64,000 bases of DNA, taken from Pocillopora verrucosa (lineage: Eukaryota; Cnidaria; Anthozoa; Scleractinia; Pocilloporidae). Location of the stretch: NCBI RefSeq assembly GCF_036669915.1, contig NC_089312.1, positions 10,236,938-10,300,937 of the forward strand, given 5' to 3'. This document shows, piece by piece, positions 25,001-38,537 of this stretch. The translations under genes were made by a program, and so were the position numbers. Below the pieces are notes generated by a model, which worked only from the letters and a program-made list of their open reading frames with translations, was not told the origin of the DNA and searched no databases. Numbering within the stretch: position 1 is the first letter of the stretch; each line of letters begins with the position of its first letter.

Positions 25001-28000
25001 GTAAAATGATTTTCTAAAGCTGACGTTACAAGTGTTAACGAATAATAGAATAATTAGGAGGTAGCCGATGAAAGAACGAAACATGTTTTGTTTCCTTTAT
25101 AATTCCCTAACAGGAGAGCTTTGACAATGACTTTCTGTTCTCTATTTTTAACTAAGTATTACCACATACTTGGATGTCGGAAAGTTGTATCATATGAGAC
25201 GGAAACCACCGATTTCCAAAACGAAAATCCGACTTTCCACGCACTGTTGAGTAAGTTTCAAAGACTTCTTTAGTTCGCGCCATTAAAAAATTCTTATGCG
25301 CTCAAACGTCAACCCTAATTACAGTTCAAAAACACCGAAAATCTGCTCTTTAAGTGATCAATTCCGTTAGATACGCACTATGGCTCATTCCGGTTCGTTA
25401 GCGGAGACTGTGAAAGGTTGTACGGTAATCTATTACGCCAACGTGAACAAACAACAATTAAGCGACACACACTAGCTGGCTGTTCAAACGATTTTTATGA
25501 GATAATAGTTTGATAAAAGCTGTTTTTTTTTTTCAACTCGGTATTTTTTAAGCCTAGTCGTATATCTGGCAGAAACTGTTATCAGATATGTAACTGGCCA
25601 AATCTTATCGCAGTCGCGTTAGGAAGCATTTTCCAGTCTTCACCCAGTGCATGCAAACAATTTTTCCAATGCTATAAAGTCTTCCATCTAATTTCCCTCG
25701 TGAAATTCAAAGAACCACGCATCAATATTATACTGTCGTCTTAAAATAACTGGTTGGTCAAGTGGAAAGATCTCAATTCCAGAACAGATTACCTCCCTCT
25801 GTCATTAGCGGTCGACCAAAGACAAGTAGAAACCCCAGCTAGATATCAACTTGGCGGCGAAGGGTCCGATATCAGCTTTGATACCTATTCAGCCTAAGGT
25901 TTTATTTTACCACAAAGTCAATTAGTCTAAAAACGCAAAATTTCGTGATCTATCTCAAACGGATTGTTGTTTATTGAGGTCGTTTAGGTCTTTTGTCAAC
26001 ATTTCCAGCGCGTTCGTAATAGCCTACGTGACGTTCCGGGGGTTTCAGTCGTCGGTTTGGCAAATTGGTTCAGGAAATCACTCCCGCCTATGGGTTCCTT
26101 GTACGCGAACGCTACAGCTTTCTGGCACTGAAAAGATTTATCATTATAATGTAATTTTCTAGAGGTGATCTAAACGTTTGAGTCCACAAAACACTTAAAG
26201 AAAACGTCATTTTAAGGCAACGAAATGAAAGAAATTTGAGGTAAGTTCAACAGCTATAAATGAACAGCGAAGGTGTAACTTTTGTTTAAAGCTGAAAGGG
26301 GAAAATAATGTCGAATCGTTTTTAATTACACACTTGAGTTGAAGACATGCATTTTTTGGATGGACTTTCTTGTAATGGGCTTACATTTAAAACGTTTCGT
26401 TTGTTTTCAAGGCTTTTCTTGTGAATACAGCATAACGACTTGACAATTTTATTTCAAAACTGAATATCACTGAAGAATACGATCCAAGTTGACAAAAAGG
26501 GAGTTTTAGGTAGTTATTCAGATCAGTTGGAAAACTTTTTGTGGGTTCTGACATGAAAGTAGGAAACGGTTAATATGCGTGTAAAGAAAACATCATGCCA
26601 TTAAAACACGACTACAAAAAACTACAAACAAACAAAACGTGACCTCGATCAACTTTTTGTTTGCTCCACTTATGGCTTACCAATTCGAACGCACGAGAAA
26701 TGTTAATGAGGGCTGATGCTATGAGTTATCGCAGGCCGGGGTTATATTAAGCGTTATAGGTCCTGCATGCGAATTAAAAATACGTCGAAAAAATGCCGGC
26801 TAAAGGCCTACCTCACCAGGAAGTGTAGACTGCTAGATCTAAACAGGAGTGCGTATAAATAATCTGTTATTTTTTTTTTCATATAATATTTGACAGGACT
26901 GTAAAAAAAATGAAGTTCAGAAATGTTGATGGTAGGCGGTGTTCAGCACTGACATGACCCCTTCCGGTTGACCTCGAGTAAACAAGCTACTTTAGGATCA
27001 ACACCCTGGTGTTGTTTCTCTTGAAAAGGCTTAAGCTGTTTTAAGACAAAGAAACAAAGAAGACGTTTGTAGTTTACGTTAAGCAAATGTGGAAAGTTTT
27101 AAATCCCTCTCACCAAAATCAAACTATCCCTGGCTTAAATCATGCAATTTTGCAAGAGAAAGACGACTACATCATGGGTCTTCTAAGCGTATTTTATCGT
27201 GAGAAACGTGTATTTTTTTACATTTTTTGCCTTCAACCTTAGACGCCGAGGGCGAAATATGCATTAATTGCCAAAGTTTGTTCTCTGTTCGACGTCGATA
27301 AGTATTGTTGAAAGATCACCTTCTCATAATCATGTCATCAGTTAATTGCGGATGCAACGTGTAGCTGTTCTGGAAAAAGTTTCCTAAATAGTCATCCTTT
27401 ACAGCTCACACAAGTTATGCAAGAAACTTGGTCGATGTCAACGATGCAGAGTAATCTAAGACACAGAGATGAGTATCAACTCGTACCTCGAATTACAACT
27501 TATAGAGTTCTCACTGCTTCAGCTGAAAATCCTAATAACGACTTATCATAACTATATTTCTAAACAAACATTGGTGCTTCCGTCCTCCTCCGGCAAAAAT
27601 GTTGCGTCCAAGCCATCGGATGCCTGATCCTGAATCGCTCATTTTGGAACGATTTTAAAGTATTGTTTTTTTCAGACTGTTTTCTGCCAGGGCATGTACG
27701 TCGATCTGCTGCTTTCATTGACTCCATTCGGCGATACATAAATACCTGAAATATCTTTTTGCAGATTATTGACACAATCTCAAAAAACCCAGATCATATA
27801 TAAAGTTATCTTTCAGCGCCACGTCTAGCCTTACAAGGGAATCAAACGATTCTTCCGCTTTCAATTACGATGAAATTTTTTTCCAGCAGGACATGGCGCT
27901 ATTTTATCGTGAAATGTCCAACGGTATTTTATCATGTAATGACAGGCTTTCTTTGCTCTGTCCGACTTCGTGTCTCGTGGATTTTTTCCCATGAAGTAAC

Positions 28001-29022
28001 ATGAAAAGAGGTCACTTTTAAGCCGCTTTCACTTGAAAATCACCATCAAAAATCTTAAGTCTGCCGATTAACTCTCAGTTGGTCAGAGGGTCTCCAGAGT
28101 TTCTCATCAGAGTTTCACCTCCTTTCCTTGTATGTGTGAAAGCCGGTATTGTCAAAATAAAAAAACAAGAAAGAGAGAAAAACATACTTTTTACTGACGT
28201 GATCTGGAGCAGTTGAAACCGGCTGAAGGTAGGAACTCTGGAATTTTTTTCCCTAATTTTTAAGATTAAATATGGTCAAACCGCACCTTCATGCGTAAAA
28301 ACTGCCTCTTGCTACAAAAAAAAAAAAAGACCGAGCAAAATTGGACTCTTTTGGTCGTTGTGTTTGCTTTTTTGCGTTGAAAGTCTTAACTCCTGCGGTG
28401 GTTAGCCTTGTACGAGCGGAAATAAGCTCTTGGGACTAACTTCGTGCAGCTAAAATCCTCTGCTGGCAACTGCACTAAGAGGGTTCAACCATCCTAAACA
28501 ACTTCTATCTTAAGTGGTTAAGATAAGTTCTCTTTGTATTCATATCAAAATTTTCACGGAAGGTTAATCACCTCCTCCATGGTTCTCAGACAATAATTGT
28601 TGATGCATTCTCTCGATGCGCAAGAAGAACAAGGCGTCTTTCATGAGTACTAATTTACGTCGATGTCCTCTATACTTTTCTTCTGGCAACGCACACAGCA
28701 CATTTTAATTGGATCATTTGCGGCCACCAGCAGTCGCCAAACGCAAGGTCACCGCTGACGCTTTATCATCAAGGTCACCATCAACTACCTTGAATTTTAT
28801 ATCTGACATGTGTCCAAATACAAATGGACAAAGAAATAATTTCGAGTCCTCCTTAACAAATAACGATCTTTCGTGCAATCACCACTAAGCCAACAACAAA
28901 CTGTGATCTTAAGTCGAGATTAAGTTGAACAGATCAACAGAATTACTGACAATAACGCGTGTGCTTTCCACAAAAACCTTAAAACACTTGCGTTACAGCG
29001 ACGAAAGATTGAGTTTATTTTT
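22019..29022. other. About 7 kb without a recognisable gene
   Basis: Only chance-length frames occur on both strands and none shows a domain, a signal peptide or a convincing exon. A C-tract lies at 22268-22282. Unlike its neighbours, the region shows few of the repeat families seen elsewhere in the window. It lies directly upstream of the smoothelin-like gene and could hold its regulatory DNA, which is inference. Confidence 0.5.
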
Positions 29023-29040
29023 TGACGTCATCAGACGTCA
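29023..29040. promoter_or_regulatory. Paired CRE-like sites (TGACGTCA)
   Basis: A perfect palindromic TGACGTCA at 29023-29030 is followed by ACGTCA at 29035-29040, about 240 bp upstream of the smoothelin-like start codon. This is the CREB/ATF consensus. Function is inferred from position only. Confidence 0.4.
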
Positions 29041-29268
29041 ACATTTTTCATTTGTGTACCGTGTTGTATTCTTTTGTCCCCTCAATCACACGACACAGGA
29101 AAAACAAACAAGCGTCTTGATTTGCATTCTGGTAATAGCTTAATTCAACTCTCCATCTGATAATACGTATAATAGAGCATGTGAGTTGCGGGAAGCGGGC
29201 TAATATTCAGACAGCTGTTACTCATACTCCGCTTTCTCGAACAGGGGTCAACATCGAAGGACATCAAT

Positions 29269-32200
29269 ATGGCCACACTTGAGCAACTAAACCACCAAGA
29301 ATCCCTTCTCAAGCAAAAAGTAAGTGCAATTCCTTTGTGTTAGCAGTAGTCAATCGTTCGTGTGGCTGAGAATATTTATATGTACTGATATCGATGGCTA
29401 CAGGCGATCAACAAGACCTGATATATAAACTTCCAAATTTCTTGTTTAGAACAGGGCATCGTCAGAACCGCGTGAGTTGCAACGAAATTTGGCAGAATAT
29501 TTCCACGAAACCATGTGCTGACTTATATTGAAGGAAATTTAAGTCGAGCTACTTTGTCGAGGGTTTATACTTGACTGCACATTACTGAGTTGGAGGCCTT
29601 AGCCGCAATTAGGGTAAAAAGCATACCATTGTATCAAAATATGTTATGTGCATAAATACCATATTTCATTGAGAACGTAGCTCTCAGCAATGTTAGTCTG
29701 TATTTTGCGTTATTGTCCAGTGAGGCTTTATAACACCGTCTTCCGATAACCACTATCTATTAAGGTTACTCTAAACAAAACGGACACGAAATAAACTTTA
29801 AAGCGCCGCACTACAAGCGGTACTCGCATCGCTGGATTGCCATGACTGCCACCATTCCGTTAGATCGTGTTTCATCGTTCTGTGAACTTCTGTTTTCTCC
29901 GGTGAAGAATACTGAGACCCTGGTGACAAAACATGATAATGGTTCAGAGCAAATGCTGACCCACGCTGCGAAGCAGTTATTTAGATTAACATACGACCTA
30001 CATTGCATGTGATATAAAATGAATTATCTTTTACTACCAGTTTCGTATGGATCGAGTGTCGTTACACTGCAGTGCGAGTTATTTGAATTGATGTTATCGT
30101 TTAGTTTTGCTAGTATTTCTTTTAATCAAAGGAATCAAGGTTTATCGCTTAATTAGGCTCATCTCAATGTAATTGTGCAAATGTTGATTGTTCATTTTAA
30201 ATTTCACAGTTTTTTCTTCACCCCAAAGTTTCCATGTCTTCTTTGCATTACAGTGCAATCCGATTAAATATTAGAGTCGACGCCTCGGTAGAATTCTCTA
30301 ATCCAAATTGACCTTGGTGTGGTACTTTCAGACGGTTACCGGTCTACGCGGCTTCGGTGAAAAATTCCATCGCAAGAGGTTGAACTCATTGTATGGTTAA
30401 GTGTCACTTAGGAATCGAATATTAAACCGCGTCAATTTGCATTATAAATTACCACGCGTATTGTGTGCGCTTTGTATTGAAAATGTCTCAAACAAGAAAT
30501 GTTTTCAGTCTAATTGGCGCATCTATCATTTGGTGAATTTTGCATCAGATAACGTTTAATAATTTGAAGAACTCGCTTCTATGCTCTCTGGAACACTCGT
30601 TATGCAATCTTGATCTTTGTCTTGAGGAAAAAAGCGCCTTTGTCGAGAAATCATTTAGGATTTTATTGAAATGCGCTCATTTTGCGCAACACGCAATGAC
30701 GGATAAATGAACTATTTTTGAAAATGCGAGCTAATCAAAGGAAGAATAAATAACAATGCTTGAAATTTTTGTCAAGTGCCTACATCAGGAATCTTTAGAG
30801 AATAAAATGCTGCAGGGTATATATAACAGCATGTTGGATTTGGATTAAAAAAAACTAAATTGAAAACCTCGAAAAGATTTCGCAGCCTTGAAAAACAGAC
30901 GACTGCCTTTCTTACATACAGTTTATTTACTTTTAGCAGAATAATGTTTACTTCTTGCTGGGTCCTCGTTAGGAAGTTTAAAAAAATATATATGGGTGTG
31001 TAATAACTACTTGTTTTGACCGCTGTGAATGATGTAAAAACCTAAGTGTGTTTGGAACTGCTGTGGTCAGGCTTGACTGCTGGGGTTGAATAAAAGAGTG
31101 CCATAGACCCCCGCAGTTGCTTCAAAATCACATACCGCATTATACTTCAATATACTCGCTAAAGGAACGATTTACTGGAGTGTGACGAAGTTGCGTCTGC
31201 GAAAACTCTCTTAAACACTAAACAACATTAAAGATAATCACGGAATCCGATTGACCAATATATTCCTAATTATTTTTCACTGAAACGTGTTTATTTTGCA
31301 TCTTTGTGCCATTGCATTTATTACATGGTTCAAGTCTTATTTAAGATATATCTAATTAATATAATTTGAGATATTACTTATAAAGCATTATAATTCGTTT
31401 ATTTCCCAATAATCCGTGATATGGTATATTATTTCGTATAATCTCTCTTCAAAGCTCGTCTCTGACTAATCCTTCCTTTTCTTGACCATTAAAGGCAATA
31501 AAATATTTTTGAGACACACTGATTTCACATTAATAGAAATATTTTTTTACCGTCGTTACCTCTGAAGCTAACCTTTGTAGATCATCACGAAACTCCTGCG
31601 AAACCATTGCAATACTGCACCAAATTGGAATCGCCAAGGACACTTTTTGCCCGAGAAACCTCTCAACTCTCTTTTAAAAGTTTGCAAAAACTCTTCGATT
31701 GATGTCGGTGAAAAATATATTTTTATACAAATTTAATGAACAGGTCGTCACTTAAATTCTTGGGAATATTCTGTAACTGATCTCATTGTAAAGTCAACTT
31801 CTAGAACCATCGGAGAATTGGTGCAACTAAAACTATTGGTTATCAAGCGAAAGAATAGGCTGGCAAACGGTAATATGAATGATAACTATATTTTGATAAA
31901 GATTAGCACAAGTCAGTCTGGTTGTAATAAGGTACTTCGAGCATTATTCTGAACTGATCTTGATCGTATCGCACATGTGGGGCCCTTCTCACGTGGAATT
32001 CTATGTAATAGTCACTGTCGACTGTAATAGGTAATCATGTCAAAGAAATTTGCTGTCAGCACCAAGAGAGCGAAACGTGTTCGTAGCATTGCTCCGCAAC
32101 TTCTCTCTTAAGAGAGCATTTTTACCGTAGTTAGTGAAATTTGGAAAGGTTTCGAACTCTTGAAGATTTTGTCCGGTAGAGTTTAGATCAATAAATTGGT

Positions 32201-35200
32201 GCTACTGTAATGAAAACATAACAGCTCGGAGAGGTTGTTGGTTTTGAGAAAAAATGGCGCTGTGGCTAAATGCGAGTTGACATGTAAATGTTTATTTATA
32301 AATTCTCGATATCTGGGTAAGACAATTTTCCGAGAGTGATCAACTCAATGATCAACATTGCTTCGTTTCATCAGAAATGTTGTGTGCTATTTTCATTTCG
32401 GTGCTAAACTTAGTACTTAATACATGTCAGAGCGTCAGTTCACCAATTTACCACGGGACATTACTGGAATTCAAGCAATTAGGAGTATTTTGGAAATTAT
32501 AACGGAAACATTTTAACTATTTTTGGTGATTAACATCACGCTTAACTGGAAAGAAGTAATCTGTCTTTCCGAGAGAAGAAAAATCAGTTCTGGCAGAACA
32601 GGTTCTGATAAACTACGCTGGAACAACACTTCTTAAGGACTGGGAATATCATCAAATGTTGTAAAATAACGGGTTTGGGAAGTTTCGAGAGGAAGTTTTG
32701 ATTCAAAGAGGTTTTTAGGTAGCTCCTGGGGTGTATTAAAACTGACAGTTTAGCAGACCTCCGTTGTAGCTTTCAAAACGCGCAGGTGAATTACGTTTTG
32801 TGGCCAAAAATGTTTAAATTTCTCCTCTCACGTCGAACTCTATGCTGTTACAACAATCTGGAAATTTTCACCTTGAATCCTAAGGTATGAAGAAAGCGCC
32901 AGGAACGATACATAAATATTAGCTTCGAATAGGGTCCTTAAATCCTTTAACCCCTAAGAGTGACTGGCATCCAATTTCTCCTCGCAATATCGTCTCTGAA
33001 TCAAGCAGTAAGGCCACGAGAATAAAGGAAATTATCTCTAACTAAAGAAGCTCTTGATTGTTAAACAAATTCTCCTTGTCAATACCATAAGAAATGTCTA
33101 GAAAAAAGTATAGAGAATATGCCTACTGGTGTTGGGGTGTAAAGGACTAACCTTTAACTCCCACGATCTCGTCCCATGATTGTCAATTCTCCTCATTAGC
33201 TGCTACATATTTCCTTGTGACGTAGTTACGAGAACTTTGTTTTAGATCAAGGTAACAACTTCTACCTGATCAAACTGAGTATCCGTATCACCTGTTTGTT
33301 GAATAATTAACATTTATTCCATAAGCGCGAGTTGGATTTGAGATAAATGGCCAACAAGGCGTGTAGCGTCGAGTTATCTCTAGCCAATTTCGTATTCATT
33401 AAGTGCGAATGGAATAATTGATTCACTAAATTTCATGAAATCCTGGACGTATCGATATTTGGAGCTTTTTTTCTGCTCCAAAACAGTTGGCGAAATGCGT
33501 TTCCATGTAAGGTGACTTGGAAAATGAGCTGATAACCGGAGTCGAGTGAACCAATCATAACACTAGAAATGCAATATTTGGAGTATGGATATTTTAGGGA
33601 GAAGTCGAGGAGTATATGCAAACACTTTAAATGTAAATGCACAGCTCAGTTACCTCCAGAAATACGTGATTCTTACAGAGTTTGGTAGGTTTACCGAAAT
33701 TTGTTTTTATTTTATATGGCCACGAAAGGCCAAATAATTTTCCACAAGAAAGTGCTGATTAACACATCAATCCATTGTTGTTGTTTTTTTTTGCAGCTCG
33801 AAGGAACAAAAAATATCACAGAACGAAGGAAACTCCGAGCGGAATTGCGATCTGTGAGGGACCAGAAAGAACAATTGACAGATGTTAATGCCAACGACAC
33901 GAGAACAACTACCATGTCGTCAAAATTTACTATGTCCGTGAATAGCACAGAAAAAAGGAAGTACGAAGAAAGAACCGTACGCGTTAACAGAGAAGAAAGT
34001 CCTGCCAGGAAAGAAAACGTTGCCCCACAACAGCCCAGAAGTGCACGAAGCACGTTTAGTTTCAAAATGACAGATAAAGACGAAGACAAAAGCGAAAGCC
34101 GCCAGACGGAAAGTAGCTCATGGAGACGTCAGACCAATCATGTGAAATCCAGCGTTGACGAGAAACGACCGCGGAAAGACCAAGACCTCAACAACAACAC
34201 TGATGTGAAAAAGGCCGACAAAGAAACAGAAGTTCCGAAAAGAGTCTCGCGGAGGTCATCTTTGGCAGAATTGTTCAAAATTGAACATGAAGGGAAAAAC
34301 AGAGAGCCAAAACCTACAAATCCTACCCCACCCCCACAAGCGACAGTATCCTCGTCACCAATGCTCAAGCGTATGCCTATGGAAACTCATCAGGATACGA
34401 AGACCAAGCAAGACTTGTTACAGAATCTAGGGCGGCTTCGTGGCCGGCGAAGGTCTGTTCGTGAGATCGAGAGGAAGGAGGAATTGGAAGGGTTGATGTA
34501 CGTAAAGAGTGGCGACACAGTTAAACTAGTGAACACCTCACAAGGCGATGAGCAGGTTAAAGAACAGAGAAAGGTTCGGCGCTCCTCGCGGAAAGAGAGC
34601 CATGAAAAGCTGAAGGTCGATGGAAACACTATCAGCAACCGCAACGAAACGGAATTATCGGCTATCCAGGAGAGCCCGCGATCTCCAAACGCAAAGAAAC
34701 GATTTGGATTTGGCGATGAAGACAACGCAGCTCCAAAGAGGCTGGAAACTCCCCTTCAGAAAGAGGAAGCTCCCAAGGCCAGAATTTGGCAACCCCCTCC
34801 ACGCGCCAATACAAATGCGGAATCCAACCGCCCTGGAAGGCAGTGGTCTGATCCAGGCTCTCAGCGGGTTGGGCCTCCCAGGCCTAATTCATTCTTACCA
34901 CCTAAAGCTAATGTAAGTTGCTATGTTTTGGATTTTTTTGAGACGGTTTTTTTTCGCCCTCTTAATGTATGAATAGGGACCAACATTAGCCTCTTTTAAG
35001 TTAAAATTTACCGTCGGCTTGGAGATTTACAAACTAAAGTTTTGAAGTATTCCTGGATAATAGCGCACTGTCAAACTTTAGTAATGTAAGACTTCAGCCG
35101 AGAAGACTTCTTATTACAGTATTTTAAGTTGTTTTTTCCCAAGCGTGCGAACAGGCCAACACAATAAGCGCGTGGCAAGAGTGTTTCTCCGCCCGCGAGA

Positions 35201-38200
35201 AAGTACGAGGCCTTGAGAACGCGTGACTGCGAAAGATTTTCAAGAGGTCTAGTACTAATAATGAGGGACTATTAGTGCCAAACCCCTGGACTCGTCTCAA
35301 GTCTTTCCCGCGGGCATAGAAACGCACGGTCTGAAGCGCTTATAATAAGGGCCTGATCGCAATTTTGCTGAGTTAAAAAGCAAACGTTGAAATCAGTGAT
35401 AACAATAGCAGTAGTAATAGTGTTGTTGTTGATGATGATGAAAGCCGATACCTGCGGGCTTACTATAGATTCTCAGGCAAATAAGGCTAAAATCGTTATT
35501 CAGGGTGTTTCCAAAACGGTGCTGTGTTGCTTTGGTGACATATTGCATCGAGGAATAGAACTTATATTGTACAACGATCACTGAGAACTGGCGTCATGGA
35601 GTTCATTTTAGGAGCAAATGCTGAAAAGGTCTGATCAGATTCTTCGAACAATGGGAACCGAAACAAAAGGAAATCGCTTTTAATAATCTGAAAAAAATTA
35701 AAGTTACAGAAGTTAAAGAATAAAAACTGGGCCAAAGAGATGTTCACCTTATGTGTTTTTGTTGTTTTTTTTTAACGTCGATTTTTTTTGTTCACGCAGG
35801 AGCCTCCTAAGTTTGGACGGCCAGGAGGAGGAGGAGGTGGCGGAATGGGCTCGGTGAAAGATCGTATGGCCTTCTTTAGAAAAGCTGCCGAGGACGAGAA
35901 AAAAGCAAAGGAGAAACAGTTCGTAGCTAAATCCCCAACAGCGCCTGTCAACAGGTTTACTGCCCCTTCACCCACCAGTCCTTCAGCCCCGTCACAAACA
36001 ACGACGACGCCTGCCACCACTCCAACAAGCCTAACAGAAAAAGTCTCCCTTAAGAAGGCTCCGGATCCGAACAAGGCGTACGTAGGAACGTTTGATTACT
36101 TTACAATTGAGGAAGGGGATGGGAACGTTTGAAACCTTTACCACTCACAGTGCTACTGATTTAAAGTACATTAATACATTTCAGACGGCCTAAAAGTCGA
36201 GCTTTGACAAACGCAATTCGGTGATTTTGTAGTGATACTGAGATCTTCTCTTAACTTAGGGCCTAGGTTTGGATGTTTATTGCGCACCATTAGTGGGTCG
36301 TTTTCGAGTATGCATCGTCGTCGTTCTACTTCCGTATTTACATTTCAGAACATTTTCGCGGTTTGGTCGCAACGTCTGCCAAATTAAATCTGTGTCCAAC
36401 TGCAGTGCTTGCATAACCTAACGTACATAATTGGTGGTAGTGAATAAGTCGAAATTTTACTCTGGACGTGTATTTTTGGCGCTTTTTTAACGGCTATTTC
36501 AATTGGAAAACCAACAAATTTAAGGTTTTGCATTTCGAAACCTGTTTTACCCTTATACCATTCCTTGTAGTGCTTGAGGATATGAAATATTCATGTGAGT
36601 GTTTTTTTTTTGTGTGTGTTCTCTGCCAGTCCACGAGAGTTAAAAAAGAAACCTCAACTCAAAAGACAGATGTCAGTATCTTCGTTGATTTTGACGTGGT
36701 GTAAAGATGTCACGCAAGAATACGAGGTAAGAAGAGGCCGTAGTTCGCTTCAATAGTGTCACTCAAGATACATTGAAGGGGAAAGAAAGGCTTTTTGTAA
36801 CCGGAAAAGTACCACTACAAAATATTTCAATGTGCATCTCCATTTGAAATCTTGAAGGAGGAGCTAGTCAAACAATCAGACCAGCATCTGTATGTGAACC
36901 ACCCAGTGTTGTTTACGTCATTAACATGTGCGGCCAGGTTATTGAGTTATTTTCAAAATAGCGGCGTCCATAAAAGAATTTTGCGCATATTTGAAAATAG
37001 TTTTTGATCTGATTTTGAGCTCTACGGGACATCCGAAGCGGTAAGTTTAAACAAAATAAAACATATGGTGTTTGAAGCGCGCTCAGCTTTCTTTTAAAAG
37101 AACAATGAGAAAGTATTCAATGGTGCATTCAAGTCCCAGGTTCTCGCATTTTAGGAAATTTTCAAATTCATAATTTTCAATCCGTTCTAATCTTCTCCAT
37201 CTTAAGCTATCTGTGTTCCTTCTGGTTTATTACCGCCTCGATTGCGTTTTCTCTATCTCACCGAACTAACATTGTGAAATCTTCAATAACAAGTAATTTT
37301 TGTTTGTTGTTTTCCAGGGAGTAAACATTACAAACTTCAGCGGAGCTTTTAGTAATGGTTTAGCGTTTTGTGCTTTGATCCATAAATTTAACCCAGACAA
37401 GTTTGACTACAACTCGCTATCCGCTGAAAATAGAGAATACAACTTTAAGCTGGCTTTCGAAACTGGAACGTAAGTTTTAACCTGTTATTCCGTAACATCA
37501 GTAAGCATATTCTCCATACTGTTCACTATATATTTCCTGAGGTGCTACACGGAGAATTTGTTCAACAGTCAAAAGCATCTTTAGAAACTGAAAAGTTCAA
37601 GAAAATATTTTAGTGCGAAAGAGGGTTAGCACAAATATTTTATCAAAGAAGTCATCATGCATAAGAAATGATGTGTGTTTTCGTTCAAGAATGAAAAAAA
37701 AAATCGCACTCACTTTTCTTTGTTCCCCCTAAAATTGTCTTAAAAAAGCCTTTTCTGTCGCTAGAATAGATCACTCACCGTGGAACGCACCAATGTTATG
37801 ACTTCAGGTCGTGCAGCATATGAAAATACTTAAGACATAACATTATTAACTTGGTTACTTTTTGTCAGTGAACAATTTCGGATCATTAACTTTATTTTTG
37901 TCATCTGTCTTGTGTAGTCTTGTCATTTTATTCGCCAAATTCGGGAAAGGGTGCCATAGTCTTTTATCCAGGCTTCCCACGGTCAAACGGCTTAAGACCT
38001 CACGCATTAGCAAGATTCAAAGTGTTTTATAAGCAGCCAATCAGACAGCCGAAAACGCCTAAATGGCGGTGGCCTGCGATCATTATTAGCGCTGTAGGAC
38101 GCTGGTTTCGCCGCCCGTAGGAAGATTGGAGACAAGTCGGGGATAGGTTTGCCGAAAGTCTGGCATTAATAGCGAGGGGCTACAAGGACGCTATTGTTCT

Positions 38201-38537
38201 TTTCATTATACGCAATGCTAGATCTCTTGTAAACCTTTCGCCGGTTCGCGTGTCTCAAGGTCGCACAATTTTCCGCGAGCGAAGAAACGCCCTTGCTGAA
38301 GCGCTAATAATGAGGAGCTGCTCGCGAGCTATAATCGTGGCTGATTATTTAGTAATCAATTGTTTTTTTGTGTGTGTTTCTTTTCTCAGTTCTGTTGGGA
38401 TACCTGCTCTCCTCGACGTCGAAGATATGGTTCGTCTCAAAAAACCGGAACCGCGCAGTGTCCAGTGTTACGTTCAAATGATATTTAGTAAATATCGACC
38501 AAAAGACATGGACATGTCTAATCTTATTATAGCTTGA
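29269..38537 (+). CDS. Smoothelin-like actin-binding protein with C-terminal CH domain
   Basis: Proposed exons: 29269-29319, 33797-34912, 35800-36089, 36630-36726, 37318-37469, 38390-38537 (about 617 residues). Exon 1 (MATLEQLNHQE...) and the start of exon 2 (ERRKLRAELRSVRDQK) form the smoothelin N-terminal helix. The long second exon is charged, low-complexity linker. Exon 3 is Gly- and Pro/Thr-rich. Exons 4-6 form one type-2 calponin-homology domain: LILTWCKDVTQEYEGVNI, then FSNGLAFCALIHKFNPDKFD, then ALLDVEDMVRL and a VQCYVQMIF end, as in vertebrate SMTN/SMTNL. From family knowledge it binds actin or tropomyosin in contractile or cytoskeletal structures. Only the exon 3/4 join is uncertain: the phase-compatible donor at 36090 is non-consensus (gtttga), and unspliced reading ends at TGA 36130-36132, giving a possible short form lacking the CH domain. 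Intron 1 is 4.5 kb and carries two repeats. Confidence 0.85.
32944..33150 (+). repeat. Dispersed repeat family A, copy 1
   Basis: A 207-bp unit from 'cctttaacccctaagagtga' to 'ggggtgtaaaggactaa', in intron 1 of the smoothelin-like gene. It matches 50053-50263 (+) and 63317-63497 (-). Shared internal landmarks are 'atttctcctcgcaatatc', 'gagaataaaggaaat' and 'tagagaatatgc'. The ends form a short inverted repeat (cctttaac / gtaaagg). Confidence 0.85.
33151..33300 (-). repeat. Dispersed repeat family B, copy 3
   Basis: Directly abuts the family A copy on its left. The plus strand begins 'cctttaactcccacgatctc' and carries 'aattctcctcattagctgc' and 'agatcaaggtaacaacttct', the reverse complement of the order seen at 12460-12662. 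The far end is degraded. Confidence 0.65.
35170..35370 (+). repeat. Repeat fragment also found in intron 5 of the same gene
   Basis: The motif around 35310-35360 (cgcgggcatagaaacgcacg then ctgaagcgcttataataagg) resembles 38270-38330 (cgcgagcgaagaaacgc then ctgaagcgctaataatgagg). Both lie in introns of the smoothelin-like gene. Likely two insertions of one non-autonomous family. Confidence 0.45.

Noticed and set aside
33712..34725. Three antisense frames of 76-125 codons
   Set aside because: They are shadows of the long second exon of the smoothelin-like gene.
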